Source: Mariniphaga anaerophila
GTDB taxonomy: Bacteria > Bacteroidota > Bacteroidia > Bacteroidales > Prolixibacteraceae
NCBI RefSeq assembly: GCF_900129025.1
Contig: NZ_FQUM01000003.1
Coordinates: 605,902-669,901, forward strand
Direction: 5' to 3'
DNA: 64,000 bases
The position numbers and the translations under genes were made by a program. Shown here piece by piece: positions 35,703-45,648 of the stretch. The notes under the pieces were generated by a model that saw only the letters and a program-made list of their open reading frames with translations, made no database searches and was not told the DNA's origin. The number at the start of each line of letters is the position of its first letter. Position 1 is the first letter of the stretch.

Positions 35703-37895
35703 ATGAAAACTAGGCATCTCGATAAAATTGCTATTAATGTTCATGCACGCAGAATTTTACTGACAATACTGGACGAAAACCCGGTACTGGAACAGATTCT
35801 TCGCGAATCTGTTTCGGAAGTGGAAGCGATGCGCGCCATTAAGGAATGGATACTTCCCCGGCTCAAAAAAAATCCGGCAGCCGAAGCATTTTATCTGAGA
35901 AAGGAGCACAGCCACGAACTTTTCCGCCAGTTAAACTGGGAAGATTTTGCCGCCATCAGATTACTGGACTACATCGGGCATGCCGGCGAAGCTTATCCTG
36001 ACCAAAATATCCACGGCGAGTTGGCCGTAACCAATCCCATAAAAATGATGTGGCTGGCAGCCAACCGCGGAATTGGCGGCGCCAAGCCCGACTTTTTTCT
36101 CGACATGCTTCAGCTTTTCAGGCAGCTAAATGGAAAACTAAAACCCGAAACGCCCTCGCGAGAGCAGGTTGAAGAGTGGATGAGCCACTACCCGTCGGGG
36201 CTTGAGCCTAAAATTGCCGAACTGCGTGAAGAAAACCGCGACCGCATTATCCGCATTTTTATTGAAAAAATTGACAACGGCCAAATAAAAAACAAGCGAT
36301 ACTTTTTTGAGGAAGGAATGACCCTGGCAGAAAAAAAACAAAAAATGAACGAGTGGTGGAACGAAAGGCGTTTTCATTTGAACTTTGCGGTACGTTCCCC
36401 GGAAATGCTGAATGAATTGCTTGATTATTCGCTGGATCCCGACACCATGGATATTCTCTACGCCGCAGAAGAAAAAGGGATTCCGTTTTTTGTAAACCCC
36501 TACTACCTTTCGTTGCTAAATGTGCAAACACCCGGCTTTGCAGTTGGAGGCGATTTGGCCATCCGCTGCTACATAATTTACAGCAAACAACTGGTAGAAG
36601 AATTTGGGTTGATTCAGGCCTGGGAAAAAGAAGACAAAGTACACCCGGGAGAACCAAATGCCGCCGGATGGATTTTGCCGTCGCACAACATTCACCGCCG
36701 CTACCCCGAGGTTGCCATTTTTATTCCAGACACGGTAGGGCGCGCATGCGGTGGACTTTGCTCAAGCTGCCAGCGCATGTACGATTTCCAAACCGGACGG
36801 TACAATTTTAACCTGGAAAGATTAAAGCCACAGGAATCGTGGAACCAGCGACTGCCCAAACTTCTTGACTATTTCAGAAACGATACCCAACTTCGGGACA
36901 TCCTGCTCACCGGCGGCGATGCGCTGATGAGTTCAAACGGCAGCCTCCAAAGAATCCTGGACGAAGTGTACAACATGGCTATCCGAAAAATAGAAGACAA
37001 CAAAACTCGCCCCGAACACGAAAAATATGCCGAAATAGTAAGAGTGCGAATCGGAACCCGTCTTCCGGCATACCTGCCCATGCGAATCACCCCAAAACTT
37101 ATTGAAATACTGACAGAGTTTAAAAAGAAAGCTTCGGCAATCGGAATCAAACAGTTTGTCATTCAGACTCATTTTGAATCGCCCATGGAAATTACTCCCG
37201 AAACAAAAAAAGCAGTTCAACTGCTGCTCAAAGCAGGGTGGGCCGTTGTAAACCAGCTCGTGTTCACGGCACCGGCTTCGCGCCGCGGGCACACCGCCAA
37301 GCTGCGTAAGGCACTGAATGATATCGGTATTCTCACTTATTACACGTTCACCGTAAAGGGATTCAAAGAGAACAGCGCCAATTTTACACCAAATGCACGG
37401 GCAGTTCAGGAAGAGCTGGAAGAAAAATACCTGGGACGGCTGCCTGAAGCAGGAATAAGCGAATTACAAAACCTGATGCACACTCCCGAGAATCTGCCCG
37501 ACAACCTGAAAAACCTTCGCAAAAAAAACAACATCCCTTTTCTTGCAACCGACAGAAACATTTTAAATCTTCCGGGAGTAGGGAAAAGCCTTACATTCAG
37601 AACCATCGGAATTACACGTTACGGACGTCGCATTCTGCAATTCAGCCACGACCGCACCAGGAACCACAGTCCGATAATTGACAAAATGGGGCATGTAATT
37701 GTCATCGAATCAAAATCGATAACTGAATACCTGCGCCAGCTCGAAAATATGGGAGAAAAAAGGGATGAATACAAAGGTGTTTTTGGTTATTCCATGGGAG
37801 AAACCGAACCGCGAATGCCAATGTACGAATACCCGGACTACGATTTTGATGTGACGAAAAAAATGACCCACCTGGAACTGGAAGAAGAAGAATAG
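35703..37895 (+). CDS. KamA-family radical SAM protein (lysine 2,3-aminomutase-like), 730 aa
   Basis: The iron-sulfur motif is CGGLCSSC (C-x3-C-x2-C), preceded by VAIFIPDTVGRA, typical of lysine 2,3-aminomutases. The glycine motif LTGGDALM and RIGTRLPAYLPMRIT follow, as in the family. Classical KamA proteins have about 420 residues; here about 330 extra residues lie on the N-terminal side (RKEHSHELFRQLNWEDF; FFLDMLQLFRQLNGK) with a further C-terminal extension (DFDVTKKMTHLELEEEE). The N-terminal part has no motif I recognise. The reaction is therefore uncertain: amino-acid aminomutase or another radical rearrangement. No beta-lysine acetyltransferase is next to it. It is a single plus-strand gene. 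Confidence 0.85.
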   Translation: MKTRHLDKIAINVHARRILLTILDENPVLEQILRESVSEVEAMRAIKEWILPRLKKNPAAEAFYLRKEHSHELFRQLNWEDFAAIRLLDYIGHAGEAYPDQNIHGELAVTNPIKMMWLAANRGIGGAKPDFFLDMLQLFRQLNGKLKPETPSREQVEEWMSHYPSGLEPKIAELREENRDRIIRIFIEKIDNGQIKNKRYFFEEGMTLAEKKQKMNEWWNERRFHLNFAVRSPEMLNELLDYSLDPDTMDILYAAEEKGIPFFVNPYYLSLLNVQTPGFAVGGDLAIRCYIIYSKQLVEEFGLIQAWEKEDKVHPGEPNAAGWILPSHNIHRRYPEVAIFIPDTVGRACGGLCSSCQRMYDFQTGRYNFNLERLKPQESWNQRLPKLLDYFRNDTQLRDILLTGGDALMSSNGSLQRILDEVYNMAIRKIEDNKTRPEHEKYAEIVRVRIGTRLPAYLPMRITPKLIEILTEFKKKASAIGIKQFVIQTHFESPMEITPETKKAVQLLLKAGWAVVNQLVFTAPASRRGHTAKLRKALNDIGILTYYTFTVKGFKENSANFTPNARAVQEELEEKYLGRLPEAGISELQNLMHTPENLPDNLKNLRKKNNIPFLATDRNILNLPGVGKSLTFRTIGITRYGRRILQFSHDRTRNHSPIIDKMGHVIVIESKSITEYLRQLENMGEKRDEYKGVFGYSMGETEPRMPMYEYPDYDFDVTKKMTHLELEEEE

Positions 37896-37953
37896 AAAGT
37901 GAGTTAAAATCAACTAGCCTGAGTTCCAAATAATTCTAAAAATTTTATAAACG

Positions 37954-37978
37954 CTGCCAAGTCTATTAACACTGGCAG
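37954..37978 (+). repeat. Solitary REP-related hairpin with compensatory change
   Basis: CTGCCAA, 11 bases, then CTGGCAG, flanked by AACG and GTT exactly as hairpin 2 of the REP arrays. The central T-A pair of arrays 1 and 2 is here C-G, so the stem is kept while the sequence differs. Confidence 0.65.
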
Positions 37979-38164
37979 GTTCTCAACAACTTATCAGAGA
38001 GCGATTTCTGGCAACGCCAGTAGAATTCGAATCATCAAAATAACAAATTCAAAAGCATCAAAACAGACAAATCACATATCACTTTAGATTGGATAATTAC
38101 ATCTAGTTAATACAGGCCCGTATCACTTATTTTTCTATTTTTATCTGGGTTTCTTTGATTTTGA

Positions 38165-38172
38165 TACCTTTG
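38165..38172 (+). promoter_or_regulatory. Promoter -7 element for the sigma factor gene
   Basis: TACCTTTG, a full TAnnTTTG match 64 bp before the ATG at 38236. The -33 region is T-rich without a clear element. Confidence 0.5.
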
Positions 38173-38235
38173 TTGTTAAGTAATAATTTCAGAACCAATA
38201 TACGTCAAACTGCCGATTAGAACTTGTTTTTAACT

Positions 38236-38853
38236 ATGAAACAGTCAGATTCCCCAATAATAAAAGAAGATTACAAATTATGGGAAGACTTAAAAAAGGG
38301 GGATAAGTCTGCATTATCCTTCATCTATTTTCAAAATTTTCAATCCATGTTTAATTATGGAATGAAACTAAAATATGACTCTGATTTTGTTAAGGATTGC
38401 ATACAAGAAGTTTTCTTTCAACTGATAAAAAAAAGAGATAAATTAGGACAGACCGATAATATTAAGCTGTACTTACTAAAATCGGTAAAAAACAGAATAA
38501 TCAGAGAGCTATCGTCAAAAAACAAAGAATCTTTAAACAAGAAAAAGCTGCCTCAATTTGAGTCTGTTTTTTCGGTGGAAGACGAATTCATACAAAAAGA
38601 GGGAAACACAAAAAAAGAGACAGCTTTGTTTCAGGCAATTACAAAACTAAGCGAAAGGCAGCGAGAAGCAATATTCTTGAAATATGAATGTGACTTGTCT
38701 TACTCCGAAATTTGCGAGTTAATGAATATCAGTAACGACTCGGCAAGAAAACTGGTTTACAGGGCAGTAACCCGCATAAAACAAATAATTCACAAAAATA
38801 CAGGTCCAGGGTTCGTGCTCTTTTTAACCTCCTTGCGAAAATATGTTTTATAG
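38236..38853 (+). CDS. ECF-type RNA polymerase sigma factor
   Basis: A protein of about 205 residues with sigma-70 region 2 (ALSFIYFQNFQSMFNYGMKL to DFVKDCIQEVFFQLIKKRD) and region 4 (LSERQREAIFLKYECDLSYSEICELMNIS), the layout of the Bacteroidales ECF family that controls SusCD operons. The ATG at 38236 (MKQSDSPIIKED) is chosen over a TTG four codons upstream. It is followed by a FecR-type anti-sigma gene and an STN-bearing SusC gene, so it very likely directs transcription of the downstream polysaccharide locus when the SusC receptor binds its glycan. Confidence 0.92.
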   Translation: MKQSDSPIIKEDYKLWEDLKKGDKSALSFIYFQNFQSMFNYGMKLKYDSDFVKDCIQEVFFQLIKKRDKLGQTDNIKLYLLKSVKNRIIRELSSKNKESLNKKKLPQFESVFSVEDEFIQKEGNTKKETALFQAITKLSERQREAIFLKYECDLSYSEICELMNISNDSARKLVYRAVTRIKQIIHKNTGPGFVLFLTSLRKYVL

Positions 38854-38912
38854 CATATTCCGAAGGTGTCCACAAAAAACGAGGAGATGTATTCCCAATT
38901 AAAGCCTTTACT

Positions 38913-40145
38913 GTGGATAAAAAATATACTAAATATACCGTTGAAGATCTGACTCAAGACCGGGCATTTATTCTTTGGGTCAGAAAAAAGAAAAACCATT
39001 TAGCATGGATTAACTTTCTGCAAGAAAATCCGGATAAAAAGAAAGAAATAGAAACAGCACGGAAGATTATAGAACTTCTCAAATCAAAACAGGCTGATAT
39101 TTCAGAAGAAGAGATGTACGCTGTCTGGAATAATATAGAGCTCTTCCATACGCTCCACCAACGAAAGCGAAAACTCCAAATTCAAAAAATTCTCCGTTAT
39201 GCGGCTATACTTATCCTTACGTTGGCTATTGGAGCAATCATTCCGTATTTTTATTTTAAACAAGATTACAAGAGGTATAGTAAAATCACAGTATCACAGC
39301 CAAATCAGGGAGAAGCAAGGTTGATATTAGCCGATGGTGCAGAGGTTCGACTGAAGGACAAAGAATCTAAACTTCAATTTGATAAATCAGGAGAGAAAAT
39401 CAAATTAAACAACGATAGTATCATTGAACAGTCGACCGCAAAACAAAAGAATCAGACTACCATGAATCAGGTCGTTGTTCCATTTGGGCAAAGAGCTAGT
39501 CTGGAGTTATCTGACGGGACGAAAGTTTGGCTTAATGCCGGATCAAAACTGATTTTTCCTCCCATATTTGATTCAAACAACAGAAGTGTTTTTCTGGAAG
39601 GTGAAGCTTTTTTTAATGTTACTAAAAATAAAGAAAAACCCTTTATAGTAGCCACAAACGAAGTGTCTGTCACGGTGCTTGGAACTGAGTTCAACATAAG
39701 TGCTTATAGTTCAGACGAGGAACTTGAAACAGTTTTGGTAGAAGGAAGCATAATTATCGAAGAACAACAGTATTTCAAACTGCGAACAAATAAAATTGTT
39801 TTAACCCCCGGACAGAAAGCAATATACAACAGAAAAAACAGCAACACAACAGTCGTAAACAACGTTGACCTGGATTATTACACCTTCTGGAAGGATGGTC
39901 TACTACACTGTAAATCAGAAAGTATTCTAAATATTTTCAAGCGACTTTCGAGATACTACAACGTAGAGTTTATAACAGAACGAAGTATTGATATTAATGA
40001 CCAAATGGCCGGAAAGCTCGACTTGAAAGATTCGCTACCGGATGTTTTGGATGTAATTCAGGACGTAGCCCCAGTTACATACACAATTGATGGTAACCGC
40101 GTATACATCTACGATAAATTTAACTATTTAAGAATGAGAAAATAA
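38913..40145 (+). CDS. FecR-type anti-sigma factor
   Basis: An inner-membrane regulator that holds the ECF sigma factor until signalled by SusC. A cytoplasmic N-terminal part (KYTVEDLTQDRAFILWVRKK) is followed by one membrane helix (AAILILTLAIGAIIPYFYF), a periplasmic FecR domain (VVPFGQRASLELSDGTKVWL; FLEGEAFFNV; FIVATNEVSVTVLGTEF) and a C-terminal DUF4974-type domain (SILNIFKRLSRYYNVEF). GTG at 38913 is the only reasonable start in frame. It lies 59 bp after the sigma gene. Confidence 0.93.
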   Translation: MDKKYTKYTVEDLTQDRAFILWVRKKKNHLAWINFLQENPDKKKEIETARKIIELLKSKQADISEEEMYAVWNNIELFHTLHQRKRKLQIQKILRYAAILILTLAIGAIIPYFYFKQDYKRYSKITVSQPNQGEARLILADGAEVRLKDKESKLQFDKSGEKIKLNNDSIIEQSTAKQKNQTTMNQVVVPFGQRASLELSDGTKVWLNAGSKLIFPPIFDSNNRSVFLEGEAFFNVTKNKEKPFIVATNEVSVTVLGTEFNISAYSSDEELETVLVEGSIIIEEQQYFKLRTNKIVLTPGQKAIYNRKNSNTTVVNNVDLDYYTFWKDGLLHCKSESILNIFKRLSRYYNVEFITERSIDINDQMAGKLDLKDSLPDVLDVIQDVAPVTYTIDGNRVYIYDKFNYLRMRK

Positions 40146-40157
40146 ATTAAAAGAAAT

Positions 40158-40187
40158 AACCGAAGAATGCGGGAACACTCTTCGGTT
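40158..40187 (+). terminator. Hairpin between anti-sigma and SusC genes
   Basis: AACCGAAGA, 12 bases, then TCTTCGGTT: a perfect 9-bp stem followed by TTAATC. The T run is weak, so it may be a partial terminator or an mRNA-processing boundary separating the regulator genes from susCD. Confidence 0.6.
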
Positions 40188-40235
40188 TAATCTAAACGCC
40201 AATTTAACATTAACGTTTTAACACATTTCAAATCT

Positions 40236-43200
40236 ATGAAAAAAAAATGTATTAACAGGCGTCGACTATTTGACGGCGTCTTAAAAAAATGGAAAAAGGT
40301 GAAGTTACTTATTACTTTCTTTTTTTTCGGTCTACTGGGAGTCTCTGCAAGCACTTATTCACAGCAGGTTAAATTTAATTTAGACCTTGAAAATGTCACA
40401 GTCAGAGAAGTTTTTGAACAAATAGAACAAAACAGTGAATTTGTTCTATTCTATAACAAAGCCTATTTAAACCTTGATAGGAAGGTTGATATTAAAATTA
40501 AAGGGAAGAGTATTGACTACATTCTCGAGAAGCTATTTCTGGACACCAACAATTCCTTCAAAATCTATGATCGTCAAATTGTTATTCTTCCGCCAGTTCA
40601 GAAGGAAAAATCGAAAGCGACTGAAAATCAAGCGAGAGAAAAAACACTAATAGGGCGTGTTACCGACGAAAACGGCATACCATTACCCGGAGCCAGCGTA
40701 GTAATTAAAGGCACCACAATTGGGACAGCAACTGATATTGACGGAAAATTCACACTGTCAATACCAACAGAAAGAATTGCATATATCGTGGTTCAATTTA
40801 TTGGCTACGAAATACAGGAGATTGAAGTTGGTGAGCGACAAAACATTCAGGTTAAACTCATTTCCTTGGATCAGTCGCTCGACGAAATTGTTGTTATTGG
40901 TTACGGCGGACGCTCTAAAAGAGATGTTACTTCTGCAATTTCAAATGTAGGAGAAGAGAAAATAAGCAAAACAATCTCGATGAGTGCGGAGAACGCTATG
41001 CAGGGAACAATGAGTGGAGTGCAGGTTGCTGGGACATCCGGAAACCCGATGCATCGCCCGACAATACGTATTCGCGGTACAAATACCTGGGGTGTTTCTT
41101 CACCGCTGTATGTTGTGGACGGTATTCCAATAACAGAAATGGGGGCAGGAATTGAAGGAGAACATGCTCGGATACAAGACGTACGTGGACCTCTCAATAT
41201 AATGAGCATGATAGATCCAAGCGACATTGAATCAATTTCTGTACTAAAAGACGCTTCAGCGGCTGCAATTTACGGTGTACGCGCAGCCAATGGTGTTGTT
41301 CTTATTACTACAAAGAAGGGAAGACAAAATAAACCCACCGTAGATTTTACTACTCGATTTGGAATACAAAACATTACACAGGACCTGGAGTGGTTATCTA
41401 CACCAGAATACACAAAGTTCGTCCAAGGAGTCTTCGCTTCCGACCCGGAAAGAAACCCAAGTGAAGACAATGTGGGGCGTTTTGATTCTTCCAGTCCTCT
41501 TTATCTCGGAAATTCGCCTACCTATAATTGGGGAAATGCAGTAAAAAACAAAAACGCGCTTACAAAAGATTATTCCATCAAGGTATCAGGCGGAACTGAC
41601 AATGTTGACTACTATGTTTCATTAGGATACAGCGACACCGAAGGGACTATATTGGTAAACAATCTAGAAAGGTATTCAGGCGCTGTAAAAATCAATACAA
41701 AAATAAGCCAATGGATCAGTACTGGCGTCAATTATCGTTTAGTTAATGCGTTAGGGAAAGCAGCTCCTGACAATTATTTGGATTTAGTTCGAAGCGCGCC
41801 ATGGCAACCTATTTATTCGGCAGATGGAATTCCCGGTTATAACGGTTATGCATACGCCGTTGGCGGAATTCAACCAGATGGCTCATATGCCAATCAAAAA
41901 CTTTATGGGGCGGGCACTCGCATTAATGAAGTAGGGAGAAGCAACACCAACGATACGAAGTATGATTCATGGAGAAACATGGGAAGTATTTACCTTGAGT
42001 TAACGCCCTTGTCAGGATTAAAAATAAAAGGAACTATAAGTCTTGACAGATATACAACGACCCGGTATTCATTTCGGGATTACGATGCAAACGGCTTTGA
42101 TTATACCTCAGGAGATTCCCGAGCATTAGGAGGAGGCAAATCTGTTGGTTCATACGGAGAAAGAGACACGTATAATAATAATATGGTGCAGGAGCTCATG
42201 GCAAATTATGCGAATCAATTCGGAGCTCACAATATAGATTTCTTATTCAATTTTTCCAACCAAAAGTACGACGCAAAATACAGAAGTGCCAGTACTGAAT
42301 ACATGACCACAAAAAAGGACTATTTACGCAATTTGGGAGGAGAGAGAAATTACACGAGTGTTCAAAGCGAACAAATGCGCTGGGCATTACAAGGTTACTT
42401 ATTTAGAGTGGGATACAATTATGCGTATAAATACTACCTCGATGTAACGGTTCGACGAGATGGCAGCGCACGTTTTGCTCCAGAAAACCGATGGGGCACA
42501 TTCCCTTCTTTATCTGCTGCCTGGCGACTGAAAAACGAGTCTTTCATGGAGCAGGTTACATGGTTAGATGATTTTAAACTAAGAGCAGGTTGGGGACAAT
42601 TAGGGAATCAAGAAGTACGCGACATGGCGTATTTATCAGCAATTTCTAAAGCACCTCATTACGCCATGGGAAATGCGACTCAAAATGATCGACCATCATC
42701 CGGGTCCTATCATGAGGGAGCAACAATATTTGGAATTCCCAACAGAGAGTTAACCTGGGAAAAAACAGAAACATTCAATATTGGGTTTGATTCTCAGATT
42801 TTCAACAATTTGACTCTCTCTGCTGAATACTATTACAAAGAGACTCACGGCATATTACAATCAATAGATATTCCTTCCAGCGTAGGAGTAGTAGAAACCC
42901 CCGTTGCCAATGTTGCAAAAGTACAAAATCAAGGCGTTGAAATTACTGCAGATTGGCAGGGAAAAATAGGACAATTGAATTATTCCATCGGAGCTAACTT
43001 GACTACCACTGCCAACAAAGTCTTAGAGACTTATAAACATATTCCTACTTCAGGAGGAACAGTTGAGGAAGGTTATTCAATGTTTTATCACAAGGCCTAT
43101 AAGGTAGCGGGTATCTTCCAAACAAATGAAGAGGCGCAGGAATGGATGCAAAAATACGAAGACGTCAACTACATATCAGGTAAGGTAGGTGCAGGAGATT

Positions 43201-43775
43201 TTTATTTTGAAGATTTAAGGGGAGCACCAAAAGAAGAAGGAGACTTTTACTCGGAAGGAGCAGACGGAAAAATTGATTCTTATGATATGGTAAATATAGG
43301 AAAATCCATTCCTGGTTATTTTTATGGAATTAATTTTAATGCAGATTACAAACGGCTTGATTTCAGCTTACAGTTTTCCGGGGTAGGAGACGTTGTTAAA
43401 TACAACAGGGTAAAGGCATTGACATTTATGCCGACCGAAGGGGACAATGTCACAACAATAGTTTATCAAGCATGGACAACCGACAACAAACAAAATGAAT
43501 ATCCTCGTCTTATATTTGGAGATCCGGCAGGAAATTTAAGAAGTTCAAACTTCTTCTATGAAAGTGGAGCATATCTTCGCCTCCAGAATATACAGGTTGG
43601 CTATGCACTCTCACAATTAATGGTTGGTTCAAATAAAAAATATGCGCGCAACCTAAGAATTTTTGCAGGAGCATCTAACCTTTTTACATTAACACCTTAT
43701 ACCGGTCTTGACCCTGAAAACGATTCATACCCGGCACCCCAAACAGTATACATGGGATTATCCGCCAAGTTTTAA
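40236..43775 (+). CDS. SusC/RagA-family TonB-dependent glycan transporter with STN signalling domain
   Basis: An outer-membrane importer of 1179 residues. Order: signal sequence (LLITFFFFGLLGVSASTYSQQ), STN domain (about 45-105, FNLDLENVTVREVFEQIEQ), carboxypeptidase-regulatory-like domain (about 135-215, GRVTDENGIPLPGASVVIKG), plug (about 225-350, DEIVVIGYGG to AAIYGVRAANGVVLITTKKG) and a long beta-barrel ending VYMGLSAKF. The STN domain contacts the FecR protein, so this is a transducer as well as a transporter. It is paired with the SusD gene 28 bp downstream. Confidence 0.96.
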   Translation: MKKKCINRRRLFDGVLKKWKKVKLLITFFFFGLLGVSASTYSQQVKFNLDLENVTVREVFEQIEQNSEFVLFYNKAYLNLDRKVDIKIKGKSIDYILEKLFLDTNNSFKIYDRQIVILPPVQKEKSKATENQAREKTLIGRVTDENGIPLPGASVVIKGTTIGTATDIDGKFTLSIPTERIAYIVVQFIGYEIQEIEVGERQNIQVKLISLDQSLDEIVVIGYGGRSKRDVTSAISNVGEEKISKTISMSAENAMQGTMSGVQVAGTSGNPMHRPTIRIRGTNTWGVSSPLYVVDGIPITEMGAGIEGEHARIQDVRGPLNIMSMIDPSDIESISVLKDASAAAIYGVRAANGVVLITTKKGRQNKPTVDFTTRFGIQNITQDLEWLSTPEYTKFVQGVFASDPERNPSEDNVGRFDSSSPLYLGNSPTYNWGNAVKNKNALTKDYSIKVSGGTDNVDYYVSLGYSDTEGTILVNNLERYSGAVKINTKISQWISTGVNYRLVNALGKAAPDNYLDLVRSAPWQPIYSADGIPGYNGYAYAVGGIQPDGSYANQKLYGAGTRINEVGRSNTNDTKYDSWRNMGSIYLELTPLSGLKIKGTISLDRYTTTRYSFRDYDANGFDYTSGDSRALGGGKSVGSYGERDTYNNNMVQELMANYANQFGAHNIDFLFNFSNQKYDAKYRSASTEYMTTKKDYLRNLGGERNYTSVQSEQMRWALQGYLFRVGYNYAYKYYLDVTVRRDGSARFAPENRWGTFPSLSAAWRLKNESFMEQVTWLDDFKLRAGWGQLGNQEVRDMAYLSAISKAPHYAMGNATQNDRPSSGSYHEGATIFGIPNRELTWEKTETFNIGFDSQIFNNLTLSAEYYYKETHGILQSIDIPSSVGVVETPVANVAKVQNQGVEITADWQGKIGQLNYSIGANLTTTANKVLETYKHIPTSGGTVEEGYSMFYHKAYKVAGIFQTNEEAQEWMQKYEDVNYISGKVGAGDFYFEDLRGAPKEEGDFYSEGADGKIDSYDMVNIGKSIPGYFYGINFNADYKRLDFSLQFSGVGDVVKYNRVKALTFMPTEGDNVTTIVYQAWTTDNKQNEYPRLIFGDPAGNLRSSNFFYESGAYLRLQNIQVGYALSQLMVGSNKKYARNLRIFAGASNLFTLTPYTGLDPENDSYPAPQTVYMGLSAKF

Positions 43776-43802
43776 CAATATTTATATTAAAAACATAAAC
43801 AT

Positions 43803-45410
43803 ATGAAATTCTATAAATCCATAAGCATAGGTATACTCATAATAATGGGCGTTTTAGGAATATTTTCCTGCTCGTCGGAGCTGGATATCAAACCCACAGC
43901 AGAACTGGAAAATGAATATTTTGAAACAGAAATTCGCATTCAGGAAGGGATTGGCGCTTGTTATGCTGCAATGGCAAATATGTATGGCCCCTTACTTGGT
44001 GACGGTGGAGGAATACATGAGATTCTGCTTCTACCAGGAGACGACATTACACACCAAGATGCAGGAAGAGCTGCTACAGAAGCTTTTTCTGGATTAAACA
44101 GTTCTAACGGACAAGTAAACACTTTGTGGACTCGATTATATCAAATGATATACCGGTGTAATTTTATATTGGAAAAAATAGAAGAAGAAGAGGTAAAAAA
44201 GGCGTACGAAACAGCCGGACTATTTGAGATAAACCAGGGCGAAATATTATTCCTCCGTTCGTGGTGCTTCTATCGTTTGTGGGACTTCTTTCGAAAAGCT
44301 CCTCTCCAAGACAAACGTATTCGTACAATATCGGAAGCGATCTTACCTCCTTCAGAGGGCTTTCAAATGCTGGATAAAGCAATTGAAGACCTAGAACTTG
44401 CGGCAACCCTTTTACCAGAAGAAAATTACTGGCCGTCAAGTACAGAACGTGGACGCGCCTTTAATGAAAGCGCGTATGGGCTATTGGTAAAATGCTACAC
44501 GCTTCGCGCAAGGTACAACAACGCTAGCCCAGACGACTACCAAAAAGCAATCTCTGCTTTTGAAAAAATTAACACACGAGAGCTAGTACATTTTGCTGAC
44601 AACTTTGATTTCCAATATGAAAACAATGCCGAGTCTTTGTTTGAATTCCAAGCAAGTCATGCAACAGAAGAGGATAACGCGTGGCTGGACAACAACTTTG
44701 GCGGAGGCGCAGGACAAATGGGAGCTATGTACCACTACAACACCAGTCATTGGGGAAACTATATGTCTGGGATTTACGGTCCCACTCAAAAATTAATGAA
44801 TGCTTTTGAAGAAGAAGACCCTCGCAAAGAGTATACATTCGCAAATTATACCACAAATGTATACGGAGATGTTACTGTACCGGCAGACCCTTGGAATAAG
44901 TTCGACAACCAGCAGTTAATGAAATACGTTACTCCTGGACGTTGCTGGTTTGAAAAAGGATGGGGAATATCTTCAACTAACAATACGCGGTTAATACGGT
45001 ATGCAGACATAAAACTATTAGCCGCCGAAGCATACTTACAAACAGGAGCCCAGGGTGAAGCGCTTCGCGAGATAAATGATATTCGAGAACGGGCGCGTCG
45101 CTCAACAACCGACGGCAGCACTTCTACATATCCCGCAGACTTGACCTCTGTTTCAATGCAAAACATTATGGATGAACGTTTCCTGGAATTGGCTGCAGAG
45201 GAAGGAATTCGATGGACAGACCTGCGTAGCTGGCATGCTGCCGGTTTTATTGATTTATCGACATGGACAGCAAAGGATTTTGGGTATAACTATGATGAGA
45301 AAAACTTTGAACTTGAAATACCAAAACACTTGTTATTTCCAATACCACAAGGAGAAATGAATACCAATCCGTTGATGGCAGCAGCAGGAAATAACCCAGG
45401 CTATGAATAA
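43803..45410 (+). CDS. SusD/RagB-family glycan-binding lipoprotein
   Basis: A surface lipoprotein of 535 residues that forms the lid of the SusC importer. The lipobox is LGIFSC followed by SSELDIKPTAELENEYF, typical of the family. Helical TPR-like blocks follow (LWTRLYQMIYRCNFILEKI; LRSWCFYRLWDFFRKAPL) and the C-terminal RagB features ADIKLLAAEAYLQTG, INDIRERAR and DERFLELAAEEGIRWTDLRSW. It follows susC closely and is followed by a strong terminator. Confidence 0.96.
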   Translation: MKFYKSISIGILIIMGVLGIFSCSSELDIKPTAELENEYFETEIRIQEGIGACYAAMANMYGPLLGDGGGIHEILLLPGDDITHQDAGRAATEAFSGLNSSNGQVNTLWTRLYQMIYRCNFILEKIEEEEVKKAYETAGLFEINQGEILFLRSWCFYRLWDFFRKAPLQDKRIRTISEAILPPSEGFQMLDKAIEDLELAATLLPEENYWPSSTERGRAFNESAYGLLVKCYTLRARYNNASPDDYQKAISAFEKINTRELVHFADNFDFQYENNAESLFEFQASHATEEDNAWLDNNFGGGAGQMGAMYHYNTSHWGNYMSGIYGPTQKLMNAFEEEDPRKEYTFANYTTNVYGDVTVPADPWNKFDNQQLMKYVTPGRCWFEKGWGISSTNNTRLIRYADIKLLAAEAYLQTGAQGEALREINDIRERARRSTTDGSTSTYPADLTSVSMQNIMDERFLELAAEEGIRWTDLRSWHAAGFIDLSTWTAKDFGYNYDEKNFELEIPKHLLFPIPQGEMNTNPLMAAAGNNPGYE

Positions 45411-45422
45411 AAGCACTTTTCA

Positions 45423-45463
45423 AATTAATACCAAAATCTTAAAATAAGGTTTTGGTATTAATT
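45423..45463 (+). terminator. Strong hairpin terminator/attenuator after the SusD gene
   Basis: A perfect 14-bp stem (AATTAATACCAAAA with TTTTGGTATTAATT), with CTTA/TAAG inside the loop, followed by TAATT. It could let susCD be made at higher level than the enzymes downstream. Confidence 0.85.
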
Positions 45464-45582
45464 TAATTATTGAAAAATACAAATACTCTCAAATTAGAGC
45501 ATGTTTTAATAATGCACAAACAAAACAGCAATCACCCATATTTCACTATAAAGCAACCCATTAGTAAAACATAACGAATAAC

Positions 45583-45612
45583 AAAGCCGTCCTTTGGAAA
45601 AGACGATGCTTT
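45583..45612 (+). promoter_or_regulatory. Leader hairpin before the GH30 gene
   Basis: AAAGC-CGTC pairs with GACG-AT-GCTTT around a 10-base loop, about 35 bp upstream of the ATG. It has no T run. It is possibly a 5' stabilising element for the enzyme mRNA. Confidence 0.4.
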
Positions 45613-45648
45613 AACTTTCCCGTATCAAACCATAAAAATCACGAAAGA

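Larger units (their letters stand above)
37896..38235. other. Gene-free junction between housekeeping block and polysaccharide locus
   Basis: Contents are a REP-related hairpin (37954-37978), a small perfect hairpin CTGGC-AAC-GCCAG near 38012, and the promoter of the sigma factor gene (38165-38172). Base composition shifts to A/T-rich here. No gene is seen. Confidence 0.6.
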
